This document shows, one piece after another, positions 53,627-61,951 of a stretch of 64,000 bases of DNA. Position numbers and translations under genes: made by a program. This DNA is from Alkalicoccus daliensis. Lineage in GTDB: Bacteria; Bacillota; Bacilli; Bacillales; Salisediminibacteriaceae. The notes under the pieces were generated by a model, which worked only from the letters and a program-made list of their open reading frames with translations, did no database searches and was not told where the DNA came from. Within the stretch, counting starts at the first letter, position 1. Each line of letters starts with the position of its first letter. The stretch is from assembly GCF_900103955.1 (NCBI RefSeq), contig NZ_FNIL01000009.1:62001-126000 (forward strand), written 5' to 3'.

Positions 53627-54688
53627 ATGAAATGGCCTGATCACGGCGGACAGCCGCTGCAGCTGCAGGAAATGCTGCAGGAAAAGAAACGAAATCTTCT
53701 GGATTTCAGTGCAAATATTAACCCGCTCGGACCACCGGACTGGGTGAAGGAAGCCGCAGTGGAGGCACTGGATGCAATGACCGTATACCCCGATCCTGAT
53801 TATAAAACAGCAGCAGAGGCCGCAGCGGAAAGTGAAAATATTCCTCCGCAGCAAGTACTCATAACAAACGGCGGAGCAGAAGCAATTTACCTCGCAGCCC
53901 GTCTTGTTACTGGAGGGAAAGTGCTGCTGATTGAACCTTCTTTTAAAGAATACCGGCTGGCATGCGCGCATTATCAAATAACAATCGACACTGTCTCTTA
54001 TAAAAATAACCACTTTCCTGCGGCAGATATTGCAGCAAAAATAAATGAGGTGGATGCAGTATTTATCTGCCGTCCGCATAATCCTACCGGCACACTTTCT
54101 GCGAAAGAAGAAGTGGAGCAGCTGATGCATGCTGCTCCAGATACATATTTTTTTGTTGATGAAGCATTTATCGATTTTCTCCCGGAAACTGAAAAGCTGA
54201 CCAGCCTGCTGGCAGAAAATCCAAAGCTCGTGCTTCTGCGTTCTTTTACGAAAATGTTTGCAATCCCTGGTCTTAGAAGCGGATGCCTGCTTGCCTCAGA
54301 AGAAATAATACAAAAACTTCAAAGCTGGCAGATGCCGTGGAGTGTAAATACAATAAGCGCAGCGCTGATCCCGAAGATGACAGCAGACAAAAAATTTGTA
54401 GAAAGTACGGTTGCCTGGCTGGAGGAGGAACTGCACTGGATACGAAGCAGCTTAAATACACATCGCTGGTCGATGTCCGAGAGCAGAGTGAACTTTTATA
54501 TACTGCGGGATAAAGAGCTGGATGATCACGAGCCGCTGCTGCGCTTTTTAATGCAGGAAGGGATTGCTGTCCGGCACACATATAATTTTGACGGTATTAA
54601 CGGCAGTGCTGTAAGGGCAGCGGTCCGCAGCAGAAATGAAAACAACCAGCTGCTGAGAGCGCTGCGCCGCTGGGAGGAATCACATTGA
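53627..54688 (+). CDS. cobD: L-threonine-O-3-phosphate decarboxylase
   Basis: A 353-residue PLP enzyme of the aminotransferase fold I group. DFSANINPLGPP near 25-36, RPHNPTGTL near 149 and the PLP-binding Lys in SFTKMFAIPGLRSG near 206-219. It makes (R)-1-amino-2-propanol phosphate for CbiB. The close relative histidinol-phosphate aminotransferase is the alternative, but the cobalamin operon context settles it. GAAAGGAGAG precedes the ATG. Overlaps cobU by four bases. Confidence 0.92.
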   Translation: MKWPDHGGQPLQLQEMLQEKKRNLLDFSANINPLGPPDWVKEAAVEALDAMTVYPDPDYKTAAEAAAESENIPPQQVLITNGGAEAIYLAARLVTGGKVLLIEPSFKEYRLACAHYQITIDTVSYKNNHFPAADIAAKINEVDAVFICRPHNPTGTLSAKEEVEQLMHAAPDTYFFVDEAFIDFLPETEKLTSLLAENPKLVLLRSFTKMFAIPGLRSGCLLASEEIIQKLQSWQMPWSVNTISAALIPKMTADKKFVESTVAWLEEELHWIRSSLNTHRWSMSESRVNFYILRDKELDDHEPLLRFLMQEGIAVRHTYNFDGINGSAVRAAVRSRNENNQLLRALRRWEESH

Positions 54689-55209
54689 TTACTTTTATTT
54701 CCGGTGGTGCCCGTTCTGGTAAAAGCAGCTTTGCAGAGAAAGAAGTGTTAAAACAATCCCCAGCTCCAGTCTTTATAGCTACAAGCAGCAGAAGCGATGA
54801 GGAAATGATTTTCAGAATCGAGAAGCATCAGAAAGACCGCGCATCTGCGTTTATAACGAAAGAAGCTGAATTTCATATTGAGGATACCTTAAAACAAGCT
54901 GCGCTTGGAGAGGTGCTCCTGGTGGACTGCTTAACTGTCTGGCTGAATGAAGCGATGTTTCAGCAAAAAAAAACCAAAGCAGAAATCATGGATATAGTGG
55001 AGAATTGGTGTGAAATTATTTCCGCAAAGGATCTCAACGCAACTTTTGTTTCCAATGATATAAATGAAGGCGGTCTTCCTCCAGATCCGGGCACACAAGC
55101 TTATGTGGAAGTGCTGGAAAAAATACACCGGAAAATTATCGCACATGCAGAAAAAGTGATTCAGGTAAGAGCGGGAATACCTCATTACTGGAAAGAGGGA
55201 AAGCTTTAA
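54685..55209 (+). CDS. cobU: adenosylcobinamide kinase / guanylyltransferase CobU (atypical C-terminus)
   Basis: A 174-residue CobU. The P-loop SGGARSGKSSFAE is near 5-17, and FRIEKHQKDRASAF near 45-58 holds the His that carries GMP. DCLTVWLNE is near 80. The C-terminal third departs from the family: where most CobU proteins have NEVGxGIVP and a following RDxxGxxNQ, this one reads SNDINEGGLPPDPGTQAY. It phosphorylates adenosylcobinamide and then transfers GMP. A TTG start overlaps the cobD stop. A second CobU-like gene at 56488 keeps exactly the motif this one lacks. Confidence 0.88.
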   Translation: MITFISGGARSGKSSFAEKEVLKQSPAPVFIATSSRSDEEMIFRIEKHQKDRASAFITKEAEFHIEDTLKQAALGEVLLVDCLTVWLNEAMFQQKKTKAEIMDIVENWCEIISAKDLNATFVSNDINEGGLPPDPGTQAYVEVLEKIHRKIIAHAEKVIQVRAGIPHYWKEGKL

Positions 55210-55970
55210 TGAAAAATGCAGTGGATGGGTTTATTTTGTCGGTTCAGTTTTTAACAAGAATACCATTGCCTGTGAAAGCAGAATGGAATGCTTCTTCCAG
55301 CAGGTGGGCGCTGCGTTTTTATCCGCTCACAGGTTTACTCATTGGAATACTTCCAGCATTGCTGGTCTGGTTGTCATTTCCGTTCCCCCTGCTGGTGGAA
55401 GCAATGCTGATACTTACTTTTTTCGTCTGGGTCACCGGGGGACTTCATTTGGACGGGTGGATGGACGTTTTTGATGCGGTAGGAGCAAATGCTCCGCTGG
55501 AAAAGAAGTGGCTGATTATGAAAGATCCACACGTCGGCAGTTTCGGTATTATCGCGCTGATCTTTCTTTTAGCATGGAAATTTATCGTAATTTTAGAGCT
55601 TCTCGTATTGGAAGCCTCCCCTGCAGTGTTTCTTTTGATTCCGGTTCTGGCCCGCTTTCTCGTGGTACTGCTGATGACAGCTGTTCCCTCCGTAAAGCAA
55701 TCTGGACTTGCTGCTGCCTGGCAGAAGCATATTAACAGGAAAGAGGCAGTGATCGCTTCTATTCCGGTGATTTTTGTCATTCTTTTAAGCGGAGAAATTT
55801 ATTTTGCAGCGGTGTTCTTGTCCGCACTCGTATTTTTCTTTTTATACCGCACCTGGCTCATGAAAGAATTTAAAGGAATTAACGGAGATCTGGCTGGTGC
55901 TTCGATCGAAGGAGGAGAACTGTGGATACTCGTCAGTATTTGGATTTTTATCTCATCCGGCATGGTATAA
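55209..55970 (+). CDS. cobS: adenosylcobinamide-GDP ribazoletransferase (cobalamin synthase)
   Basis: A 253-residue CobS membrane enzyme with about six helices. FLTRIPLP near 14-21, GGLHLDGWMDVFDAVGA near 77-93 (the metal-binding acidic motif) and KDPHVGSFGIIAL near 104 are diagnostic. It joins adenosylcobinamide-GDP to alpha-ribazole at the membrane. The ATG shares a base with the cobU stop codon. Its last 49 bases overlap cobC. Confidence 0.95.
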   Translation: MKNAVDGFILSVQFLTRIPLPVKAEWNASSSRWALRFYPLTGLLIGILPALLVWLSFPFPLLVEAMLILTFFVWVTGGLHLDGWMDVFDAVGANAPLEKKWLIMKDPHVGSFGIIALIFLLAWKFIVILELLVLEASPAVFLLIPVLARFLVVLLMTAVPSVKQSGLAAAWQKHINRKEAVIASIPVIFVILLSGEIYFAAVFLSALVFFFLYRTWLMKEFKGINGDLAGASIEGGELWILVSIWIFISSGMV

Positions 55971-56536
55971 CAAAAGCAAATCAGGAAAAAAGGTATGTCG
56001 GCTGGACGGATGTTTCCCTGCTGCAGGAGGAGATCGGGCAGCTGACACATTTAAAAACTGTACTGGAGAATCAGCCTTGGCTTCAAGTGTATACGAGCGA
56101 CTTAAAGCGGTGTACAGAAACTCTATCTTTTCTCGGTATAAAAGGAAACAAAGACAGCCGCCTGCGGGAAGCGAATTTCGGAGGATGGGAAATGTCGACC
56201 TATGATGACTTGAAAGAGAAGATACATTACAGAAACTGGCTGGATTGTCCGTTTGAGGTGACGCCGCCTGGAGGCGAGAGTTACATGGATTTTCAGAAAA
56301 GAGTAAGGGAGTGGCTGGAAGAAAGACTTGCTTCAGTGAGCAGCGGCGCAGTGCTTGCAGTGACGCATGGTGGTGTGATCCGCCAGCTTCTTCTGGAGCT
56401 GGGAGCAGCAGCTTCTTTCTGGGAAGCGAAAGTACCGCACGGAAAAGCTTTGATCGTCCGCATGGTGAAATATAAGGAGGGATGGCAGTGCATGTCGTTA
56501 TCGGAGGTGCCTTCGCAGGAAAACGAGCATATATAA
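55922..56536 (+). CDS. cobC: alpha-ribazole phosphatase, histidine phosphatase family
   Basis: A 204-residue histidine phosphatase with LIRHGITKANQEKRYVGWTDVSL near 11-33 (catalytic His in RHG), SDLKRCTET near 59 and a second catalytic His in VTHGGVIRQLL near 144. It dephosphorylates alpha-ribazole phosphate or the final cobalamin phosphate. A GTG start follows GGAGGAG inside cobS. The end overlaps the next small gene. Confidence 0.9.
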   Translation: MDTRQYLDFYLIRHGITKANQEKRYVGWTDVSLLQEEIGQLTHLKTVLENQPWLQVYTSDLKRCTETLSFLGIKGNKDSRLREANFGGWEMSTYDDLKEKIHYRNWLDCPFEVTPPGGESYMDFQKRVREWLEERLASVSSGAVLAVTHGGVIRQLLLELGAAASFWEAKVPHGKALIVRMVKYKEGWQCMSLSEVPSQENEHI

Positions 56537-56862
56537 AAGAATTATATCCTGAGGCAGTATGGATCGAACCAGGCAGTAATATTCATAATACAACTGCCCG
56601 GAAAATTGTTATTACAGGGATTGAAAGCTGGCTGCGGCAGGGCTACGGGTATAAGGATTTCTGGAACTGGCTTACTCAGGCGGGAGAAAAAAGCAATGTA
56701 ATCCTCATCATTGAAGAAATGGGGCAGGGGATTGTGCCAATAGATAAAGAAGAACGGAGACTGCGGGACGAAAATGGCTGGATATCACAGCGCGCAGTGA
56801 AGGAAGCTGCAGTCGTAGACTATATATGGCACGGGCTGGCACAGAGGTGGAAGGAAGAATAA
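56488..56862 (+). CDS. short CobU-like protein with altered P-loop
   Basis: A 124-residue protein. Residues 3-11 give GGAFAGKRA, a P-loop in which Lys is kept but the following Ser/Thr is Arg. The HxxxR guanylylation segment of CobU is missing. From about residue 70 the sequence is canonical CobU: EEMGQGIVP, then RRLRDENGWISQRAVKEAA. Thus it keeps the C-terminal motif that the full-length CobU in this operon has lost. The GTG at 56488 sits seven bases after AAGGAGG; the in-frame ATG at 56482 is too close. Last gene of the cobalamin operon. Function unknown. Confidence 0.75.
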   Translation: MHVVIGGAFAGKRAYIKELYPEAVWIEPGSNIHNTTARKIVITGIESWLRQGYGYKDFWNWLTQAGEKSNVILIIEEMGQGIVPIDKEERRLRDENGWISQRAVKEAAVVDYIWHGLAQRWKEE

Positions 56863-56933
56863 AAGTCTGTTCACATATTCATTTATATAGGATACCTGTA
56901 CAATAGAGAAAGAAAAGCTGAAGGGGGATAAGA

Positions 56934-57104
56934 ATGCTCAATTATCTGCTGCTGGTGATTATTTTTTGGATAATATTGTTTGCCTTACTCCGCGCGATGG
57001 TATTTGTAACGAAGCGTTCCTGGAAAAAAGATCTTCAATTAACGTTCTTTCAAGCCATACTGCTTACGGTGCTGTGGATGGTAATGACAAATATGATGGA
57101 GTAA
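56934..57104 (+). CDS. 56-residue two-helix membrane protein
   Basis: A small open frame with AAGGGGG before the ATG. Hydrophobic helices at about 2-20 and 37-53 are separated by a basic loop (TKRSWKK), so both ends would face outside. Begins 71 bp after the cobalamin operon and ends 27 bp before the acetyltransferase gene. Not recognised; similar short membrane proteins are common in Bacillaceae. Confidence 0.6.
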   Translation: MLNYLLLVIIFWIILFALLRAMVFVTKRSWKKDLQLTFFQAILLTVLWMVMTNMME

Positions 57105-57131
57105 AAATAAAATAGGAAAGCTGGGAATCAG

Positions 57132-57926
57132 ATGAAAGAAGTGGTGGAAAATACGAATCAGCTGCGAACTAAAGATTCATTAAAAGCAGATCTGCAGCAA
57201 ATCGGAGTGAATCCCGGAGATACGTTGCTTGTACACAGCTCCTTAAAAGCAATGGGATTTGTGAGCGGGGGGCAGCAGGCAGTAATTGAAGCTCTTTGTG
57301 AAGCTGTAGGCAGGGAAGGGAATATCGTGATGCCGGCCCAAAGCGGAGACTGGAGTGATCCGGCAGAATGGGAGGCCCCTCCCGTTCCAAAAGAATGGCA
57401 TGATGAAATAAGGCATACGATGCCTGCTTTTGATCCGGCCAAGACTCCTACCCGCGGAATGGGAAGCATTCCTGAGCTGTTCAGAACCTTTCCACAGGTG
57501 GTCCGCAGTGTTCATCCAGCTGTTTCTTTTGCTGCGTGGGGACAGGAGGCAGGGGAACTTATGCAGGATCATTCACTGAACTATGGGCTGGGAGAGCATT
57601 CCCCTTTAAGTAAACTGGAGAAAAAAGAAGCGAAAGTTTTACTTTTAGGAACAGGGTATGACACAGCCACCTGTTTTCATCTTGCAGAATACAGAATTCC
57701 CTCCTCTTTAAAAATCCGCAAAGGAGCTCCTATTTTAAACGTACAGGGAAACCGGGAATGGGTGGAGTATGACGAAATTGAAATGAATGAATTCAGGTTC
57801 AGTGACTGTGGGATGGCAATGGAGCGTACAATAGAAGTGAATTTGGGGAAAATAGGGTCAGCTGATTCAAAGCTTTTTTCTTTATCTGAGGCTGTTGCGT
57901 TTGCAGTAAAATGGCTGGATGCCTGA
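57132..57926 (+). CDS. aminoglycoside 3-N-acetyltransferase (AAC(3)) family protein
   Basis: A 264-residue member of the AAC(3)/YokD family. LLVHSSLKAMGFVSGG near 33-48, TPTRGMGSIPELFR near 102-115 with the catalytic region RSVHPAVSFAAWG near 122-134, and LGTGYDTATCFHLAEYR near 173-189. The family acetylates the 3-amino group of aminoglycosides, but chromosomal Bacillus members often do not confer resistance. The ribosome binding site is weak (AGGAAAG). Probably cotranscribed with the 56-residue membrane protein gene. Confidence 0.88.
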   Translation: MKEVVENTNQLRTKDSLKADLQQIGVNPGDTLLVHSSLKAMGFVSGGQQAVIEALCEAVGREGNIVMPAQSGDWSDPAEWEAPPVPKEWHDEIRHTMPAFDPAKTPTRGMGSIPELFRTFPQVVRSVHPAVSFAAWGQEAGELMQDHSLNYGLGEHSPLSKLEKKEAKVLLLGTGYDTATCFHLAEYRIPSSLKIRKGAPILNVQGNREWVEYDEIEMNEFRFSDCGMAMERTIEVNLGKIGSADSKLFSLSEAVAFAVKWLDA

Positions 57927-58013
57927 AGTGGTTCTTCTTCATTAATAGCTGAAAAATAGCTGAAAGTCATGTTAAAATAATAAAAGACTGAAAATTCAAG
58001 GAGGACATTATAT

Positions 58014-58475
58014 ATGGTACAAAAAATGAACGTGGAAAGCTTTAATTTAGACCATACCAAAGTAGAGGCTCCTTATATCCGACTCGCAGGCAAAGTGGAA
58101 GGAACAGAAGATACGATTTATAAATATGACCTTCGCTTCTGCCAGCCAAATAAAGAGCACATGGATATGCCTGGCCTGCATTCCTTGGAGCATATGATGG
58201 CAGAGTTCAGCCGGAATCACCATGAAAGAATCGTGGATATTTCTCCAATGGGCTGTCAGACTGGATTTTATTTAAGCCTGATTAACGATGATGATTATGA
58301 AGGGGTACTGGAATTAGTAGAAAAGACGCTGAAAGATGTACTGGAAGCGGACGAAGTTCCTGCATGCAACGAAGTGCAGTGTGGCTGGGCAGCCTCTCAT
58401 TCACTTGAAGGAGCAAAAGACATAGCTTCGGATATGCTGGAAAAACGATCTGAATGGACAAAAGTATTTCAATAA
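58014..58475 (+). CDS. luxS: S-ribosylhomocysteine lyase
   Basis: A 153-residue LuxS. The metal site uses His56 and His60 ([10 protein letters not shown]) and the Cys in EVQCGWA near 126; the catalytic Cys is in MGCQTGFY near 84. It cleaves S-ribosylhomocysteine to homocysteine and DPD, the AI-2 precursor. AAGGAGG lies nine bases before the ATG. Monocistronic with a terminator at 58483-58516. Confidence 0.97.
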   Translation: MVQKMNVESFNLDHTKVEAPYIRLAGKVEGTEDTIYKYDLRFCQPNKEHMDMPGLHSLEHMMAEFSRNHHERIVDISPMGCQTGFYLSLINDDDYEGVLELVEKTLKDVLEADEVPACNEVQCGWAASHSLEGAKDIASDMLEKRSEWTKVFQ

Positions 58476-58482
58476 TATGGGG

Positions 58483-58516
58483 GAGCCTCTTTCTGAAATG
58501 AAAGGGGCTCTTTTGA
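58483..58516 (+). terminator. intrinsic terminator after luxS
   Basis: GAGCCTCTTTC pairs with GAAAGGGGCTC (one mismatch), followed by four T. The bases from 58517 to 58824 hold no gene or recognised element. Confidence 0.8.
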
Positions 58517-58824
58517 TAGAATAACAGTACAAATTAAAGTTCTATCTAAGAAAGACAGCCTTTAGCTTGCTTCGATTAACTGTGCGGAACGCTGCTTATT
58601 AATTGAGCAGCTAAAGAATTCCCCGCAGCAGACACACCTTTCTTAGAACAAGCCCTTGGGTAATCCTCTCCGAAAGTAAAGCAGCAGTATTACTTCTTTT
58701 TGAAGAACCTTTATTTACAAAGCAGCTTTTATTTAAAGCAGCAATCAGGACGAGTAATTTGATAAATTGTTCCCTTTAGTGAACTAATCATCGAAATACC
58801 CAATTAACATAGTTCCTAAGGCAC

Positions 58825-58853
58825 ATTCCACTATAGTGGAATACATATATAAT
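58825..58853 (+). promoter_or_regulatory. palindrome and -10 element before the c-di-GMP riboswitch
   Basis: ATTCCACTATAGTGGAAT (58825-58842) is a perfect 18-bp palindrome. TATAAT follows at 58848-58853. With a 16-base spacer the palindrome covers the -35 position, so it could be an operator. This is a placement argument only. Confidence 0.4.
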
Positions 58854-58869
58854 TAATACAAATCTAACA

Positions 58870-58957
58870 ACTGATAAAGGCAAACTTTTCGAAAGAAAAG
58901 GACGCAAAGCCATGAGCCTAACCACTTGAAAAAGTGTATGGTAGTCAGGCTGCCGGG
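58870..58957 (+). ncRNA. c-di-GMP-I (GEMM-I) riboswitch
   Basis: The class I consensus is clear: GGCAAAC, a stem capped by CGAAAG, GGACGCAAAGCC, CCTA, a second hairpin and GGTAG followed by GGCTGCCGG. The GAAA tetraloop and its receptor half are both present. It lies 45 bases before a secreted-protein gene. Confidence 0.93.
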
Positions 58958-58993
58958 CCCTTTTTTGTGAGCCTCGGCTATCACAAAAGGGGG
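58958..58993 (+). promoter_or_regulatory. expression-platform hairpin covering the ribosome binding site
   Basis: CCCTTTTTTGTGA (58958-58970) pairs with TCACAAAAGGGGG (58981-58993), including two G-U pairs, around a ten-base loop. The 3' arm is the AAAAGGGGG ribosome binding site of the next gene, nine bases before its ATG. The 5' arm touches the aptamer end. This suggests control of translation by c-di-GMP; the sign is not determinable. Confidence 0.7.
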
Positions 58994-59001
58994 TATTTAT
59001 T

Positions 59002-59874
59002 ATGAAAAAGAAAGTATTATTATTTTTGGTGGTATGTATGATGTTAACTAGTACAGGAGCCCTATCCGTGTTTGCGTCTTCTTCCGAAACAAAAGCTACG
59101 TGGCTATGGAATCCTTGGATGTTTGTACAGGATGAGGCAGGAACGCTCGCTTTTCTGGAAAGCAAAAAGGTAAACAAAGTATATGTGCAGGTTGACCGGG
59201 ACGTACCAATGCAGTCATATAGAAGTTTTATTGAAAAGGCCACTGCGAAAAACATGAAAATTTATGCACTTGATGGAGCCCCGGACTGGGCAGCAAATAA
59301 AGGGGATCGTCACCTTAATACAATGATGAAATGGGTAGGGGACTATCAAAAGCAGGCACCTGCTGCAGCAAAATTTTCAGGAATTCATCTGGATGTAGAA
59401 CCGTATTTATTAAGCGGCTGGAAGAAAAATCAGGCAAGGACTGTGCTGGATTTTCAAAAACTGCTCATGAATGGAAAACAGCAGGCAGCAGCTATGAATC
59501 TCCCGATGGAAGCTGACCTTCCTTTCTGGTTCGACGAAATCAGCTACAATAACACTTACGGTAAAGGGAATCTTGCAGAGTGGGCAATTGAAAAAATGGA
59601 TGGAATTACGTTAATGTCATATCGTGACAGTGCCCCAATGCTGATTGAAATTGTAAAACAGGAAATGGCCTTCGGACAGAAACATAGTACACCAATTACT
59701 GTGGGTGTAGAAACAATGAAATCTTATGAAGGAAATCAAGTCAGCTTCTTTGAAGAAGGGGAAGCATATATGAACCAGCAGCTTGAACTTGTGAAAAAGC
59801 ATTACGGAGGAAATTCTGCTTTTGGAGGATTTGCCGTTCACCATGTCGACAGCTGGAAAACTTTAAAACCATAA
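59002..59874 (+). CDS. secreted protein under c-di-GMP riboswitch control, function unknown
   Basis: A 290-residue protein. Residues 1-27 are a typical signal peptide (KKK, hydrophobic core, VFASS cleavage region). The mature part is rich in Trp/Tyr and looks like a TIM barrel. KVYVQVDRDVPMQ near 54 would be a strand-loop, FSGIHLDVEPYLLSGW near 126-141 carries a DxE pair like the active site of GH18-type barrels, and GITLMSYRD near 202-210 resembles the late YxD motif of the same fold. I do not recognise the family with confidence; a glycoside hydrolase acting on matrix polysaccharide is a reasonable guess. An 8-bp tandem repeat begins at its stop codon. Confidence 0.75.
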   Translation: MKKKVLLFLVVCMMLTSTGALSVFASSSETKATWLWNPWMFVQDEAGTLAFLESKKVNKVYVQVDRDVPMQSYRSFIEKATAKNMKIYALDGAPDWAANKGDRHLNTMMKWVGDYQKQAPAAAKFSGIHLDVEPYLLSGWKKNQARTVLDFQKLLMNGKQQAAAMNLPMEADLPFWFDEISYNNTYGKGNLAEWAIEKMDGITLMSYRDSAPMLIEIVKQEMAFGQKHSTPITVGVETMKSYEGNQVSFFEEGEAYMNQQLELVKKHYGGNSAFGGFAVHHVDSWKTLKP

Positions 59875-59904
59875 AACCATAAAACTATAAAACTATAAAA
59901 CCAT
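59865..59904 (+). repeat. 8-bp tandem repeat, five units
   Basis: Units AAAACCAT or AAAACTAT repeat five times. The first unit contains the last codons of the secreted-protein gene and its stop, so changes in copy number would not alter the protein. Confidence 0.8.
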
Positions 59905-59910
59905 AATATG

Positions 59911-59944
59911 AAAGGACTGTTCTCCCAGAGGAGAACAGTCCTTT
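59911..59944 (+). terminator. intrinsic terminator of the secreted-protein gene
   Basis: AAAGGACTGTTCTC pairs perfectly with GAGAACAGTCCTTT around six bases. Repeat copy B begins directly after it. Confidence 0.88.
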
Positions 59945-59947
59945 AAG

Positions 59948-60478
59948 AGTGTTTATAAAGTAAGAAATTTTGTATGTTTATGATTTGCTGTGTATAGGTT
60001 TTCCTCCGCTTTCCGGCGGAACCTTTGCCGTGGGGCTGGTCTTCAGCTATTTGCAATGCCTCCCGGCATTACAAAGGATCTTCAGACTGCGCTTTAATCC
60101 CGCTGTCACCGCCGGGCGCTATGGAGAAAAGTTATTTCCGAAGAAAAAGTGTCCATATTTCTGCGGTTTCGTATAAAAACCATTGCCTCCCTTAATTATG
60201 CTGGAGTCGCAGAAGAGTCGACTCCTGGAGGATGAAGAACGATTCTTATATCTTCCCAGACGTTCTTACTGGGAAGATATAGTAAGCATGTGCAAAACCA
60301 GCCAATGATCTTGAAATCACTGGAAAGAGCTCTTTGCTTTCCAGTGATTTGGCTGCGTGAAGCCATGCTCCTCTTTTAAGAAGGCAGGTTAGCTGAGAGA
60401 GTTCCCTCCGGAAAGCGACACTTCGGAGGCAAAAGCATAAAATCATATACTTATACAAAAAAAGTACTTTTTCAACAG
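59948..60478 (+). repeat. dispersed repeat family 1, copy B
   Basis: A 531-bp copy, nearly identical to copy A over its whole length except that it lacks the 125-bp insert. Hairpins TATATCTTCCCAG/CTGGGAAGATATA and AATCACTGGAAAG/CTTTCCAGTGATT are complete here. It is flanked by AACAGTCCTTTA on both sides (59934 and 60474), the upstream one lying in the terminator. No transposase. The bases 60479-60633 hold nothing recognised. Confidence 0.85.
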
Positions 60479-60633
60479 TCCTTTACTTTTAGCCGTAAAA
60501 GTAGTTTTTATCTTTATGTTTCATCCACAGAGGATCGATTGTTAAGGGGCGTCTCTCTGCGAATCAGCTCAATCGGATGAGAATACATGCAAAAATATAG
60601 GGAGCTGTTTACTAAATGTCTCCTGACTAAACA

Positions 60634-61884
60634 CTAATCTCCGGAAGCAGCTTCTCTGGAGGAAAAGGAAGTTTTATGATCAGGAGGAGCGAAAAAGATT
60701 TTTTGGAAAGCAATGCCGAGACTGCCAAGAAATAATAAAGCAGATGCGACAGCCAAAAAAACATATACGGGCGAAAAAATTCCTGTGAGCACCCCGCCGG
60801 CAAGTGGAGCAGCGAGAACAACAGAGTTGCTGAGAGAATTATATATTCCCGAAACTCTTGTAATGGAAGCCTCAGAAGTTTCCCGGTGCAGCACAGCACC
60901 AATCGTTACACTGAAGATCCCCACTCCAAGTCCTGCAGCAAATCCACAGATCACTGGAAATAAAACGGGCATCCCTTGATGGAATATACCGATTCCTCCA
61001 AAGCCGGCACCTAGTAACAGCATACTGCACCCGAGAAATATACCGTACAAACGTATTTCTTTCAGCCGCTGCAGCAAGATCATCATAATAAGTGCTCCCG
61101 TGCCGGAGGAACCCATAATCCAGCCGATCAGCTCCGGCTGTCCCGGAGCTGTATTACGAAGCAGTACAGCAATCTGTACATCCACCATCTGCAGGAAAAA
61201 AAGTGCTGCTAGTACAAAGGATATGCTGAGCCAAAGGGGTCTGTGACGCACAACATACAGCCAGCCATCTTTCCAGTTTTCCCAAAAGGAAAACTGTTTT
61301 ATTGAAGAAGCAGAAGGGGCACCCGCAGTTTTCGCTGCCGGATGCAATATCATGGATGAAAAAAGGTGAGCGGCTGCATTGAGAGCGATACAGAGCTGGG
61401 GAGAAAAACCTGCAGCTAGAGCTCCACCGAGAAAAGGACCGATAATCTTGGAGGCTTCATTTACTGAACCATTCAAAGTGACTGCTTTTACTATCAGATT
61501 TTCCGGAACGATCTCTTTCACGAGTGACTGCTGCGCAGGGAAATGGATAACTGAAAAACAAGCTCTGAGAGTAAGAATCAGCAGGGCTTCAGGCGGTCCT
61601 GGAGCAAAAATAAGTCCGGCAGTTAAGATGGCTGTTGCTGCATCAGCTGACTGCATCAGCCGGATTTTATTGATTTTGTCCGCCCATACAGCTGCGAACT
61701 GACTGAAAACTACAGCAGGAAGCGCGTATGCGATGGGAATTAAAGCGATCGTCAGCGGCTCTGCCTGCCAGAGATACCCGAATAATATCATTACAGCCAC
61801 CATGTCAAACCATCTTCCCAGAGAAGAAATGGCATAGGAAACAAATAACCGCCCATAAGGTTTATTTTTCAGTAATGCCTTCAT
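60634..61884 (-). CDS. major facilitator superfamily exporter
   Basis: A 416-residue MFS protein with twelve helices. FAAVWADKINKIRLMQSAD near 58-76 is the loop 2-3 basic motif. The two six-helix halves are separated by a charged loop near 195-210. It resembles the drug/macrolide-exporter-like group (MefA/YxiO-like MFS_3) in Firmicutes; substrate unknown. GGAGGGGG precedes the ATG. The regulator gene upstream on the same strand ends 67 bp before it, so it is the probable controller. Confidence 0.88.
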   Translation of the reverse strand: MKALLKNKPYGRLFVSYAISSLGRWFDMVAVMILFGYLWQAEPLTIALIPIAYALPAVVFSQFAAVWADKINKIRLMQSADAATAILTAGLIFAPGPPEALLILTLRACFSVIHFPAQQSLVKEIVPENLIVKAVTLNGSVNEASKIIGPFLGGALAAGFSPQLCIALNAAAHLFSSMILHPAAKTAGAPSASSIKQFSFWENWKDGWLYVVRHRPLWLSISFVLAALFFLQMVDVQIAVLLRNTAPGQPELIGWIMGSSGTGALIMMILLQRLKEIRLYGIFLGCSMLLLGAGFGGIGIFHQGMPVLFPVICGFAAGLGVGIFSVTIGAVLHRETSEASITRVSGIYNSLSNSVVLAAPLAGGVLTGIFSPVYVFLAVASALLFLGSLGIAFQKIFFAPPDHKTSFSSREAASGD

Positions 61885-61951
61885 GAAACCCCCTCCTTCT
61901 AACCTCTATGTTAAAGAAGTAATGTCAGAGGGATATCAGACCAACAATTTA

